A stretch of 37,307 nt of DNA, from contig VMSU01000140.1 of the NCBI GenBank assembly GCA_013792005.1, forward strand, positions 1-37,307. Reading direction: 5' to 3'. A model generated the notes under the pieces. That model was not told where the DNA came from. It saw nothing but the letters and a program-made list of their open reading frames with translations, and made no database searches. Source of the DNA: Desulfobulbaceae bacterium (GTDB taxonomy: Bacteria; Desulfobacterota; Desulfobulbia; Desulfobulbales; VMSU01). This document shows, piece by piece, positions 1 to 8,159 of the stretch; the first letter of the stretch is position 1, and every line of letters starts with the position of its first letter. A program made the translations under genes and the position numbers.

Positions 1-650
1 GCCATGGTACCGACCAACCGTCGCACCAAGTGCCACAGAAAATGAGACGCCACCACCCGCACCAGGAGCATTCCAGCCACCCGCTCCAAACGAAGGGCCT
101 TGATCAGAACCAAGGTTGACTTTTTCAACTCCTGCTTTTCGGCAAAAGCGGCGCAATCATGCATCCCAACAAAGAGCGTGGCCGTCTGCTGCATCAAGGA
201 CAAATCAAGCGCTGCATCAAGATCCCAGACATATCTCCGAAAAAAAGCGCGCGGCTCCTCGGCTATCTGATAGAGATAACTTCGCCCCACACAGTGGTGC
301 CGGGCGTGGAATCGTGAGTCTGCCGGGACCAGCTCGAGAATAGCGATATCCCTGGGCAGTAAACGATTAAGTGCGTCCTTAATCTCATCAGGCGACAGGC
401 GCGTCACAACCTCAAGGTGAGCGGTATACTCCAGGGCATGAACCCCGGCATCGGTCCGGCCATTGCCCTGAAGATCGACCTTCCCCCCGGCAAAGAGTTC
501 GACAGCCCGTTCCAGGATCACCCCCTGCACCGTTCGCACCGACTTCTCCCCCTGCTTCTGCCAACCACGATACGCCGTGCCATCAAATTCAAGGACCACC
601 CGGAACCTCTGCCCGCCGCCGTCCCTTAGACCTTCACCCCTCTTGGCCAT
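1..650 (-). CDS. truA: tRNA pseudouridine synthase A, partial (C-terminus beyond window edge)
   Basis: Reading the complement from an ATG at 650, the frame is open for 216 codons and runs off the window edge, so the C-terminal part is missing. TruA isomerises uridine to pseudouridine at positions 38-40 of tRNA anticodon stems. Visible family motifs are EFDGTAYRGWQ (about residues 21-31), the catalytic loop GRTDAGVHA with Asp67, RFHARHHCVGRSYLY, and near the window edge ASHFLWHLVRRLVGTM, the usual core strand of the second half. The ATG overlaps the stop of the upstream cupin gene by one base (TGATG), so the two are probably translationally coupled. The only abnormality is the truncation by the window. 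Confidence 0.93.
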   Translation of the reverse strand, partial: MAKRGEGLRDGGGQRFRVVLEFDGTAYRGWQKQGEKSVRTVQGVILERAVELFAGGKVDLQGNGRTDAGVHALEYTAHLEVVTRLSPDEIKDALNRLLPRDIAILELVPADSRFHARHHCVGRSYLYQIAEEPRAFFRRYVWDLDAALDLSLMQQTATLFVGMHDCAAFAEKQELKKSTLVLIKALRLERVAGMLLVRVVASHFLWHLVRRLVGTM

Positions 651-1201
651 CAACGATCCCCACGGACCTCAGGCTGATCAAGATGCCCTTCGCGAATCAC
701 CCGGAACTTGCCGCTCACCTGGTCGAGGTCATAGATATTAAAATTGGTCCGGATGTCAAATCCTTGGTAGTGGACCGCAAAATTCAATGAAGCCGAACCC
801 TCCTCAGCGGTGCGAATCCGGTGAAAAACCCGACACGGCCAGACCAGCATCGCCCCACCCTGGACGATCACCTCACCATTCCGACGTATCTCGTTCGGTG
901 TGACCACAAACTCCTCGACCCTGCCATGCTCCGGGGTATAAATTTCGACATGACGAGTACCATGGAGCACGACCAAATTGTCGTCCTGTGACGGGTGCAT
1001 ATACCACGGCCTGGCCACCTCCTCCACTGGTCCCGGTGAAGTAGCGCCGCCCTCGTGCAGCACACGATCAATAGCATCAATCCTGGGAAGAAATTCCAGC
1101 GGCACGCAATCGAAAGTTACCTTCGAGGTGCTACGCAAAAGGGCCAAGGGAATAATACGGTAGAGCCCCGTCACTTCGTCAAGCACCGTTGTTTTTGACA
1201 T
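650..1201 (-). CDS. Cupin-like conserved hypothetical protein
   Basis: This encodes about 183 residues. I do not recognise a specific family. The middle has the feel of a small cupin barrel: a segment with HPSQDDNLVVLHGTRHVEIY, then a turn and GGAMLVWPCRVFHRIRT, where the histidines could be metal ligands, followed by SASLNFAVHYQGFDIRTNFN. Cupins of this kind are often sugar epimerase-like or sensor domains, but no function is claimed here. The start at 1201 is chosen because GGAGGAG (1207-1213, complement) sits 5 nt upstream. ATGs at 1204 and 1234 are also in frame. The gene ends in a one-base overlap with truA. No signal peptide or membrane segment is visible, so it is probably cytoplasmic. 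Confidence 0.7.
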   Translation of the reverse strand: MSKTTVLDEVTGLYRIIPLALLRSTSKVTFDCVPLEFLPRIDAIDRVLHEGGATSPGPVEEVARPWYMHPSQDDNLVVLHGTRHVEIYTPEHGRVEEFVVTPNEIRRNGEVIVQGGAMLVWPCRVFHRIRTAEEGSASLNFAVHYQGFDIRTNFNIYDLDQVSGKFRVIREGHLDQPEVRGDR

Positions 1202-1368
1202 CATCACTCCTCCATCATGAAAAATCATGGTCAATTATCGTAAATGATACCATCCAAAGATTAATAGTGATCAGCTCCTGGTCTAAGGTTAACAGACGCA
1301 CGAATATCAGTCATTGGTAGAAGTCATTAACCGTCAACTGACAACCGACACCCTAAACCGGAACCATA

Positions 1369-2289
1369 TCAAACAGAATGCAACCGTAACTCATACGACC
1401 GGATCATCCGTTCCGGGTAGTAGGAGCGTTTAGCCTGAGCAAGACCTTGCCGTCCCATATCACTCTCTTTGTTCACCCAGGTAAATCCTTGGCAAAGCGT
1501 CCGCGCGCACTCCCGGTCGAAGAACTGATACAATCCCTTGATGGTTTTGCAGGCCTTCTGGAATTGCAGCACAACCATTCCTTCTGTCAGAGGTGAAGCC
1601 AGAGCCAAGGCGCTGATAACCCCATCGATGCGCAAGGCAAGTCCCCGAACCGCCGTGCGCGGAACCAGCTCCAACATATTGACAGCTGCCTCCATCTCAC
1701 ACTCAAGGCTCGAATCACTCTGCTGAAAACAGCCCTCCTGTTCACACCACTCTTCAAGAAAGGCGATGCATTGACGGGTATTGATAATGGTAATCGGCTC
1801 AAAGATGAGCCTCTCCTGAGAGTGGACCTGCTTAAACTGCTTGATCAAATTCCTCTTTTTGGCATACCGATTCCCCTTCAACTCGGCAAGATCGCTGACC
1901 CGATACACATAGTCATGGTATCCAGACTGCTCAACGACCGCAAAAAATTGCGCCACCTCCTCAAAGCCGTAACGATCAAGGTAGCCCTGAGGGACAAACC
2001 AGTATCCCGGATAGCCGGCCTCTGCGGCAACCACTGCCAATTCCCGTGGAGTAGGCTCACTCACACTGCCCAACGGCAAGAGCAGATGCCGATATTCAGG
2101 ATGACCGGGATATTCGGCCCCAAGAATGAGCCGAGCACCGACAACAGCAGCACAAGGATAAAAAGAGGCGCTCGACCAAGCCAGGATGCCGGGAAGGCTG
2201 TATTCACATAACTCGTAGGGCTGTCCAACAAAAAAAGGGAACAACCGCTGGTAATCGCTAATGGATATCCGGGTAAAAATACAAGTCAT
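1369..2289 (-). CDS. DUF2156 / LPG-synthase C-terminal-like protein
   Basis: The 306-residue product has hallmarks of the phosphatidylglycerol lysyltransferase C-terminal (DUF2156) family, a tandem GNAT-like fold. Near 129-151 it has YRVSDLAELKGNRYAKKRN, the family's basic block, and near 272-294 VNKESDMGRQGLAQAKRSYY, the usual C-terminal signature. The N-terminal membrane region of full-length MprF is absent, so this is the stand-alone soluble form. Such proteins are thought to transfer an aminoacyl or acyl group, but their substrates are mostly unknown. The start codon ATG overlaps the stop of the upstream GNAT gene (ATGA, 4 nt), so two acetyltransferase-fold proteins are coupled in one small operon. 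A joint substrate is an inference only. Confidence 0.8.
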   Translation of the reverse strand: MTCIFTRISISDYQRLFPFFVGQPYELCEYSLPGILAWSSASFYPCAAVVGARLILGAEYPGHPEYRHLLLPLGSVSEPTPRELAVVAAEAGYPGYWFVPQGYLDRYGFEEVAQFFAVVEQSGYHDYVYRVSDLAELKGNRYAKKRNLIKQFKQVHSQERLIFEPITIINTRQCIAFLEEWCEQEGCFQQSDSSLECEMEAAVNMLELVPRTAVRGLALRIDGVISALALASPLTEGMVVLQFQKACKTIKGLYQFFDRECARTLCQGFTWVNKESDMGRQGLAQAKRSYYPERMIRSYELRLHSV

Positions 2290-2711
2290 GATAATGTCAA
2301 CAGCATAGGCTGGGAATTAACCATCTCCATAAAACCGAACTGTTCATAAAATGGCGAGGAACCACGCTCAGCGATCAGACCGATCCAGCCCAAGCCATCC
2401 TGTTTGAGTCGTTCAACAATCCGGCGAACAATACGAGAGCCGATACCCTGCCCACGCCAGAAGAGATCAACCGTCACGTCCTGAACATAGGCGTCACTGA
2501 CCCCGTCGCTGATCGCCCGCCCCATACCAATTAACTCCCCATCAACGATGGCGGCGGCAAAACAATGGCTTTGCTTGACCAACCGGGTCAGCCGTTGGTA
2601 ATCCTCGACCTCGGCTTCCGGCCACCACCCAGCCTGCCGATAAAGTCCGACAATAGCCCGGAGTTGGTCAGTAGACGGTTCGACAAGAAAAATAATCTGA
2701 ACTTCGCTCAT
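2286..2711 (-). CDS. GNAT-family N-acetyltransferase
   Basis: The 141-residue protein matches the GNAT fold. The acetyl-CoA pyrophosphate loop RGQGIG is at about 86-91, preceded by strand VQDVTVDLFW and followed by the helix SRIVRRIVERL. The C-terminal FYEQFGF (about 121-127) carries the usual general-acid tyrosine region. The substrate cannot be told from sequence. ATG at 2711 is preferred; a TTG two codons upstream (2717) is in frame, and neither has a convincing ribosome-binding site. Its stop overlaps the start of the DUF2156 gene by 4 nt. It is the first gene of a short minus-strand unit, and the decayed IS30 lies just upstream, so its native promoter may have been altered. Confidence 0.85.
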   Translation of the reverse strand: MSEVQIIFLVEPSTDQLRAIVGLYRQAGWWPEAEVEDYQRLTRLVKQSHCFAAAIVDGELIGMGRAISDGVSDAYVQDVTVDLFWRGQGIGSRIVRRIVERLKQDGLGWIGLIAERGSSPFYEQFGFMEMVNSQPMLLTLS

Positions 2712-2773
2712 AAACAATCGCAGAAAACATGGTGAAAAAAATCAGCAAATGGCATATTTCATCTAAGGCGGAT

Positions 2774-3660
2774 TCAAGAACGAAGTACAACCGCCCTTGC
2801 TGACGGGGCATAGCGCATAGTCTTATTAAAGAAAACATCACAAGGCAACCTGAAAAACAGGATGTTTCGAGGTCGATGATTAAGTACAGTCACTGCTGCT
2901 TGCACCTCTTCTTCTGTTACCGTTTCAAGCATAGTGCCTTTAGGGAAATACTACCGTAGCTAGCCATTAGTGTTCTCGTTTAACCCACGCTCCAGGAATG
3001 ATATGAATGAGCAAAATACACATCCAGCTTCAACTCTTTGGCGATCTCCTCATGGCCGGCAAACTCCTTACCATTGTCGAATGTCACAATATGGCGTTTG
3101 CGCTTATGTGGGCTCAACAGTCTCTTAACAACCGCAAGCACGCGGATGGAGTGCTTGCGGGGTAGCATAGTCGCAAGCGTATAGCGAGAGGCTCTGTCCG
3201 CCAGTGTGACCAACGCGCCTTTGTTTGTGATCCTTGCCTATCACCGTGTCACCCCCAATCACCGATTCGCCCTTTCAAATCTATTATTTTAGAACGGTCA
3301 TCGATGCTGATTCTGTTCTTCAGCGTTCCCCTTCACTCCTGGCCACTTCCATAGCGTTTCCGACAGCGCTTTTAACTGCAGAAATGAAGCCAAAATCACC
3401 TTTGGCACGCTTGTCATTATAAACGTAGAGGTTTCGTGACCGATTTTCAACGTTTTCTCCAGAGCCATGCGACCGGAAATTTGTTCAGGGATTCATTTTT
3501 CTCTTATCAATACATCAACTTGAGCCCAATCTTCAGGGGAAAAATTGTTTGCGTTTCGGCAAGCCAAGCGACGTGTTTCGCATCGTTGATTCGCTTAACG
3601 GCCGCAACCGAACAAGCCGTACGTTACGTTATTTGTCCCATATGGCAGCAAATCGTGAAG
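2774..3660 (-). pseudogene. Decayed IS30-family transposase
   Basis: On the complement, successive frames spell an IS30 transposase in order. RNVRLVRLRPL and ANQRCETRRLACRNANNF come first, then SPEDWAQVDVLIREK, a stop where IS30 has Trp, and IPEQISGRMALEKTLKIGHET. After a frameshift come YNDKRAKGDF and KNRISIDDRSKIIDLKGRIGDW, and after another frameshift GDTVIGK. Then ALVTLADRASRYTLATMLP and the catalytic-core piece VTFDNGKEFAGHEEIA are followed by YFAHSYHS, a shift, LERGLNENTNG, two in-frame stops, YFPKGT and a C-terminal VVLRS before TGA at 2774-2776. I count at least four frameshifts and at least five in-frame stops (several TGG or CAA codons changed to stops). The longest uninterrupted piece (2980-3213) is about 77 codons. 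It cannot make active transposase. Clean terminal inverted repeats were not found. Confidence 0.85.
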
Positions 3661-3662
3661 AT

Positions 3663-3737
3663 ATGATATATCTTAATCAATTGGCCTTGGATCAGAATTA
3701 TCAACTTGGTTGCAAAGCAGAACTAAAACACTCTCAG
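3663..3737 (+). pseudogene. Possible inverted N-terminal scrap of the IS30 transposase
   Basis: On the plus strand, opposite to the rest of the IS30 remnant, 3663-3737 reads MIYLNQLALDQNYQLGCKAE followed by LKHSQ. Ungapped, this resembles the typical IS30 N-terminus (L-T-L-E-Q-R-Y-Q-I ... H-S-Q), with roughly half of 19 positions matching from memory of the family. If real, the 5' end of the element was inverted relative to its body. The piece overlaps the last codon of wzz. It is short and could be chance. Confidence 0.3.
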
Positions 3738-5146
3738 TGTTTCACCTCGTCTTGGACTGGCTGGCAAAATGGGAGGGAAAGGGCTAAAATCATGGCGCAC
3801 AAGAATCCGACCATAACCGACAAAAACAGTATCAGCCGCGACCTTACAGGCAAGTCTTCCTGGGCTATTTGAGGTGAGTTGAGTGGTTTGAATAGTTCGC
3901 CGTGGTCTTGTCGGCAAGCCTGACGAGCTGCTAACAGCAGTGATGAATATTCTTTGACTAACACTGAATAATCGGCCGCTGCCTGCTGGATGAAATCAGC
4001 ACTTTTTATTGTCGGGGAATTGGTTTTCGAACGATCAATTTCAGTTTGTAGTGCCGCTTTTTGCGCAGCAAGATCGCGACGGGCGAGAAGGGATTGCTGA
4101 AGAAAGCTTGACATAGAAGCTTTATCTGAGAGATCGATGATCTGTTGGATAGTGTTGTCTCCTAATTGTACGGGGGCTTCACGTCCTGAAGTGGTGGCCT
4201 GTGGCTCTGCAGTTTGCGCTCGAAAGGAGTTGATATCGACAATGCTGCGATCAATTTCTCCGATATTGCTTGAAATTTCTTCAATCCGCAGCTGGGTTTC
4301 TACTAAAAATGTGGCTGCAGCCTGATCGGGATTTTCAAATAACCCGCCCAACATAGGCCGAAAATATATTTCGTTGAAACTCTCTAACCTGCTCTCCATG
4401 TCACTACTGTTCATCCCATTTTGACTGACAAGCATTTTGAGACGATTGTCCTCACCGATTAACCTTAATCCGTTTTTTATCCGAGTGAGAGTATGACGAG
4501 CGGTAAGAATATCCGATGTAGTGAGAAACGCTAATTTATCGTTGACAATTCCCGTATTGTCAAGTCGGGTGTCAATTAATATCCGGTATTTCTGACTGAA
4601 AATTTCGCTCCATGCCCCAGGCAAGGTACTCGCCAGAATGGTTCCTTGCTCGGACGACAAATTAAGCTCAGTGTGATCAACGATAATTTTCAACCCGCGC
4701 TCAAACACGCGCTTAAGCTCTTCTGTGTATTCGTTATTAATTTGTTCAATCTCGGATAATGAAATGTTTTTTGCTTTTAACCGCAACTGATATTTCTGCT
4801 GTATCCCTTCAGTCGTCGGTATCCCGTATTCAACCTGAATGGCATCGCGCAATTTATCAGTGACAGATAACCCTAGTTTTCCCGCGGCACGGGCGAGGAC
4901 CTCAGGAATGAGTAGGTCCTGGGGAGAAAACCTGGTGCCGTTGGGATAGGTCGACTTATCAATTCCCAATAATTCTACAAAATACACCGTCGATGTCTGG
5001 GCTGTCACCTTATTGACTAATAGAAAAATCCCTGCCCCCAGAAAAAAAATTACAGGGATGATCATTAGCAGTCCTCGGCGATGCCAGAGTTTTTGCAAGA
5101 TATCGGTGATGGATATTTCTTCCTGGTAGGTTTGATCTATTCTCAT
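3734..5146 (-). CDS. Wzz/chain-length determinant family polysaccharide co-polymerase
   Basis: The protein of about 470 residues has the two-membrane-helix Wzz layout. A short cytoplasmic N-terminus is followed by helix GLLMIIPVIFFLGAGIFLLV. A long, mostly helical and charged periplasmic region of about 400 residues comes next, then a C-terminal helix LILFLSVMVGFLCAMILALS and a short tail. Such proteins set O-antigen or exopolysaccharide chain length in the inner membrane together with a polymerase. There is no C-terminal tyrosine kinase domain. The start is uncertain: TTG at 5200 is in frame, but ATG at 5146 has GGAGA upstream (11 nt away) and is preferred. No glycosyltransferase or polymerase genes adjoin it. 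It diverges from the wsp operon, which makes it a plausible c-di-GMP-linked output (inference). The decayed IS30 lies directly downstream. Confidence 0.82.
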   Translation of the reverse strand: MRIDQTYQEEISITDILQKLWHRRGLLMIIPVIFFLGAGIFLLVNKVTAQTSTVYFVELLGIDKSTYPNGTRFSPQDLLIPEVLARAAGKLGLSVTDKLRDAIQVEYGIPTTEGIQQKYQLRLKAKNISLSEIEQINNEYTEELKRVFERGLKIIVDHTELNLSSEQGTILASTLPGAWSEIFSQKYRILIDTRLDNTGIVNDKLAFLTTSDILTARHTLTRIKNGLRLIGEDNRLKMLVSQNGMNSSDMESRLESFNEIYFRPMLGGLFENPDQAAATFLVETQLRIEEISSNIGEIDRSIVDINSFRAQTAEPQATTSGREAPVQLGDNTIQQIIDLSDKASMSSFLQQSLLARRDLAAQKAALQTEIDRSKTNSPTIKSADFIQQAAADYSVLVKEYSSLLLAARQACRQDHGELFKPLNSPQIAQEDLPVRSRLILFLSVMVGFLCAMILALSLPFCQPVQDEVKH

Positions 5147-5713
5147 TCTTAAAAAATCTCCGTCCGTAAAAGAGTATTGGGTCAGTAAGTCAATCTCCAA
5201 GAAAATATCCCGGCGCCATTTTCTAAAATTTCCTCACGTACTTTTCGAAAAACGCAGAAAATCGTTTTGCATAAAAAGTCCTCGGCTTGAATCAAAATAT
5301 CTGGTCAAAGAGGCCTATATTATATTACTAAATCTGAGACTTTTACCATATACCTTGATCCCTGCCTTGCTACAAGCAATCTTTTCCCTCACCACCACTC
5401 CCTCTATCTCGTAAAAATCATACCTCATAAACTTTTTCCAGCCTCTCCTCTCTCCCCTTCGACTCCGCTCAGAAAATGATCGCCTTGACGGTCTTGAGTG
5501 GCGCAGGGAGGGATCAGCAAAAGGCTTACGCTCTTCATGGAGAGCGATTTTTTTAATGTGTCGTCTGATGTATTAATACCACCCATTAAAAAAAAAATTT
5601 CCTTCTTTGTTCTGGGATAACAATTTGATAGAATGCTAACCAAGCACCTGGGTATGGAGTCGAATAGCCAACCCCAGTCCCTCTAAATTGCCTACAAAAT
5701 GAAGGACTCAACA
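5147..5713. other. Intergenic region between wzz and wspA
   Basis: This 567-bp divergent region must hold the promoters of wzz (minus) and wspA (plus), but I could not identify convincing -35/-10 pairs. It contains an intrinsic-terminator-like hairpin (5529-5554). Just after that, 11-nt complementary arms (5548-5558 and 5584-5594) allow the terminator's U-tract to pair with a downstream A-tract. Open frames here (for example 5425-5643, minus) have no recognisable similarity and no ribosome-binding site, and are not called. Confidence 0.5.
5529..5554 (+). terminator. Candidate intrinsic terminator in the wsp leader
   Basis: A perfect 6-bp stem CGCTCT/AGAGCG with loop TCATGG is followed by A and seven T residues on the plus strand. 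It has the form of a Rho-independent terminator. No plus-strand gene precedes it. It therefore either ends a small unannotated transcript or acts as a leader attenuator about 160 nt before wspA. Confidence 0.5.
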
Positions 5714-7381
5714 ATGTTTTATAAATCATTAAGCGTCAAACTCCGGCTCGTCGGTTTCGTCATCCTCTTGCTTTCTTTGTTCATAGGGTCCGGACTCTTC
5801 GGGATCATGGGCATGCGCAGCAGTAACAACTCCCTCTCCTTGGTCTACACCAACGAGGTCATTCCCCTCACCAAACTAGAACAACTCCACAGCCTTATCC
5901 ATGCCGAGATCATTCAGCAGGTTGACCGCCTGCTTTTTGAGCAAATCACCTGGGAGGAATGCCAACTCAAGGTAGAAAAGGCCAAAACTCAAATTAACAA
6001 ACACTGGCAGAGCCTGAACACCCTCAACTCATCGGAAAAAAATGTCAGCACAACCGAAAAATGGCAAGACTCCTACTCTCTCATGGCTAACACCACCGAT
6101 GACGTCCTGAACAATCTCACACTTTTGCTTCAAAGCCATGACCTTGAACGCCTAGACCTTTTCACGGACAAGAAACTCTACCCCTTAGGAGAACTCTATA
6201 GTGAAAAAATCGACCTGATGACCAGAGACCATCTGGCCATGATCGACAAGGAATACCAAATATCGCAGCAACGCTTTATCGTTGCAAAACAGAGCTTTAT
6301 CCTTGCTCTCCTGGTCGGCGTGGCTGTCTCTATCTTCCTCAGCTTCTTAATCATCAAAAGCATCAACACACCACTCTCCATGATCACCACCGCCATGAAA
6401 AATCTATCCCATGGCAATATCAGTGAAAAAATCAGCTATGACCGCCAAGACGAATTCGCCATCCTGACCAACGGTTTCAACCAGATGTCCACCTATCTCT
6501 CTGACCTGATCTCCGAGATCGAACGCTCAGGCATTCAGGTCACAAGTTCAATCACCGAAATTGCCGCCACCATCAAACAACAGGAGACCACGGTCAACGA
6601 GCAGGCCGCCACCTCCAATGAAATTGCCGCCTCTACCACCGAAATCGCCGCCACTGCCGAAAACCTGATGGAGACCATGTCCAAGGTCACCGACATGGCA
6701 CAACACACCGCCATGGCCGCGTCACAGAGTCATTCCCGCCTGAACAACATCAACAGCATCATGAAAAAGATGGAGGAATCATCGCAAACCATCGTCACCA
6801 AACTTTCCATCCTGAGCGAAAAGGCCCGCACCATTGCTGGGGTGACCAAGACCATCAATAAGATCGCCGACCAGACCAACCTCCTGTCCCTTAACGCCGC
6901 CATTGAAGCTGAAAAAGCCGGTGAATACGGCGCAGGGTTCTCGGTTGTGGCATCGGAGATCAGACGCCTCGCCGACCTGACGGCCGTAGCCACCTTCGAT
7001 ATCGAACAGATGGTCTCCGAAGTCCAATCCTCGGTAGCCAGTGGAGTAATGAATATTGAAAAATTTGCTGACGATGTCCGCCGCGGCTTTCAGGAGGTCC
7101 AGATCAGCTCCAACCAGATCTCTCAAGTCATTGATCAAGTCCAGGCGATACGACCACCGATCGAAACTGTCAACGAAGGTATTGCCGCCCAGTCCCTTGG
7201 CGCCAAACAGATCAGTGAATCCGTTGATCAACTAAACGAGGCGGCCCAACAAACCGCAGAATCGGTATCTCAGACCAGCCAGACCATTTTCCAACTGAAC
7301 AGAGCGGCCCTTATCCTCAGAGACTCGGTCGCCAAGTTCAAAGTCAAATCCGGCCCGATATCTCCAGATAACGAGTCATGA
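5714..7381 (+). CDS. wspA: Wsp-type methyl-accepting receptor (WspA-like)
   Basis: This is a membrane chemoreceptor of about 555 residues. TM1 (about residues 11-31) is followed by a helical periplasmic four-helix-bundle-type sensor (about 32-190), TM2 (about 195-215), a HAMP segment and a long cytoplasmic coiled coil. The signalling tip is ADQTNLLSLNAAIEAEKAGE, followed by GFSVVASEIRRLAD and TAVATFDIEQMV, the variant typical of WspA/FrzCD-like receptors. In Pseudomonas, WspA clusters on surface contact and activates the WspE kinase. ATG at 5714 is chosen because AAGGA lies 7 nt upstream; an earlier ATG at 5699 is in frame. It is the first gene of the seven-gene wsp-like operon. There is no CheR-docking pentapeptide at the C-terminus. 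Confidence 0.88.
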   Translation: MFYKSLSVKLRLVGFVILLLSLFIGSGLFGIMGMRSSNNSLSLVYTNEVIPLTKLEQLHSLIHAEIIQQVDRLLFEQITWEECQLKVEKAKTQINKHWQSLNTLNSSEKNVSTTEKWQDSYSLMANTTDDVLNNLTLLLQSHDLERLDLFTDKKLYPLGELYSEKIDLMTRDHLAMIDKEYQISQQRFIVAKQSFILALLVGVAVSIFLSFLIIKSINTPLSMITTAMKNLSHGNISEKISYDRQDEFAILTNGFNQMSTYLSDLISEIERSGIQVTSSITEIAATIKQQETTVNEQAATSNEIAASTTEIAATAENLMETMSKVTDMAQHTAMAASQSHSRLNNINSIMKKMEESSQTIVTKLSILSEKARTIAGVTKTINKIADQTNLLSLNAAIEAEKAGEYGAGFSVVASEIRRLADLTAVATFDIEQMVSEVQSSVASGVMNIEKFADDVRRGFQEVQISSNQISQVIDQVQAIRPPIETVNEGIAAQSLGAKQISESVDQLNEAAQQTAESVSQTSQTIFQLNRAALILRDSVAKFKVKSGPISPDNES

Positions 7382-7444
7382 CAGGTCAGGACAGCGCCAT
7401 AATGCAGAGTGCACAACGTCCAGAACACTCGGGGGACCTCATTC

Positions 7445-7885
7445 GTGCTTCTCGTACTCTTTAAACTTCAGAATGATGATTATGCCATTGACAGTAAACG
7501 CGTGGTCGAAATCATCCCATTTCTGCAGACGCAAAAAATTCCAATGACCCCCAAATACATCACCGGCATGGTCAACTATCGCGGCACCCCGGTACCGGTC
7601 ATCGACCTCGGCCTGCTCCTGAATGATCAAGTATGCCAACAGCTGTACAGCACCAGGATCATCCTGACCAGTGTCACCCTTGGGGGGAATCTCCGAAAAA
7701 TTGTCGGACTGCTTGCTGAAAATGTGACGGAGACCATTAAGACGGCCAAAGACTGGCGCCCCAAAGCAACTGACAAGGGACCACTCTTCCTCGACAACGC
7801 TTTACTTAATCATTCCATGGTCCGCTGGTTCGAGCCAGAGCAGATGCTCCCTGACGACATCCCTGGGCTCTCCTTCATGGATTAG
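7445..7885 (+). CDS. wspB: CheW-like coupling protein (WspB-like)
   Basis: This single CheW domain of about 146 residues begins LLVLFKLQNDDYAIDSKRVVEIIP and continues with ITGMVNYRGTPVPVIDLGLLL, the usual CheW core. CheW proteins bridge receptor and CheA kinase in the signalling array. By position between receptor and CheR it corresponds to WspB. The start is uncertain. GTG at 7445 has GGGGGA 8 nt upstream and starts right at the domain. GTG at 7409, which adds 12 unconserved residues, is also in frame but has no ribosome-binding site. It lies 63 nt after wspA. A 274-nt gap follows before wspC, unusually long for this operon. Confidence 0.85.
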   Translation: MLLVLFKLQNDDYAIDSKRVVEIIPFLQTQKIPMTPKYITGMVNYRGTPVPVIDLGLLLNDQVCQQLYSTRIILTSVTLGGNLRKIVGLLAENVTETIKTAKDWRPKATDKGPLFLDNALLNHSMVRWFEPEQMLPDDIPGLSFMD

Positions 7886-7934
7886 GCAAACTACTCAGGT
7901 TATCGGTTTTCGGAGTCTCGCAGGCTCGCTTACC

Positions 7935-7963
7935 TGCTTAGACATCCCGTGACTTTTTGCGAG
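7935..7963 (+). repeat. 29-nt dispersed repeat, copy A
   Basis: This stretch, starting TGCTTAG and ending GACTTTTTGCGAG, matches 36492-36520 at 26 of 29 positions on the same strand. It sits in the long wspB-wspC gap. The flanking CTCGCA (7918-7923) can pair with its TGCGAG end, giving a large-loop hairpin. Confidence 0.6.
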
Positions 7964-8159
7964 TTCATCATAATTCTTTTAACCGTAACCCTAGATAATT
8001 ACGACTAATCAACATAACGGCTTGCTTTGACAATTAAAAACCAACCGCATCGCCTCACCCTATACGGGCAGAAGGTTAGAGCCGCTAGAAACTTATCCAG
8101 TATATCTGGAACAGCTGCCAAGGGACTCCGTCTCTACGCTATTAACCAAACTACTCTAT

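Noticed and set aside
3549-3872. Plus-strand 107-codon open frame
   Set aside because: It covers the decayed IS30 and the 3' end of wzz on the opposite strand. Only the short piece 3663-3737 resembles a protein family and is listed separately.
5425-5643. Minus-strand 72-codon open frame in the wzz-wspA gap
   Set aside because: No ribosome-binding site and no family-like segment; it also spans the candidate terminator.
6779-7231. 150-codon minus-strand open frame within wspA
   Set aside because: It is a shadow of the receptor's coiled-coil coding sequence.
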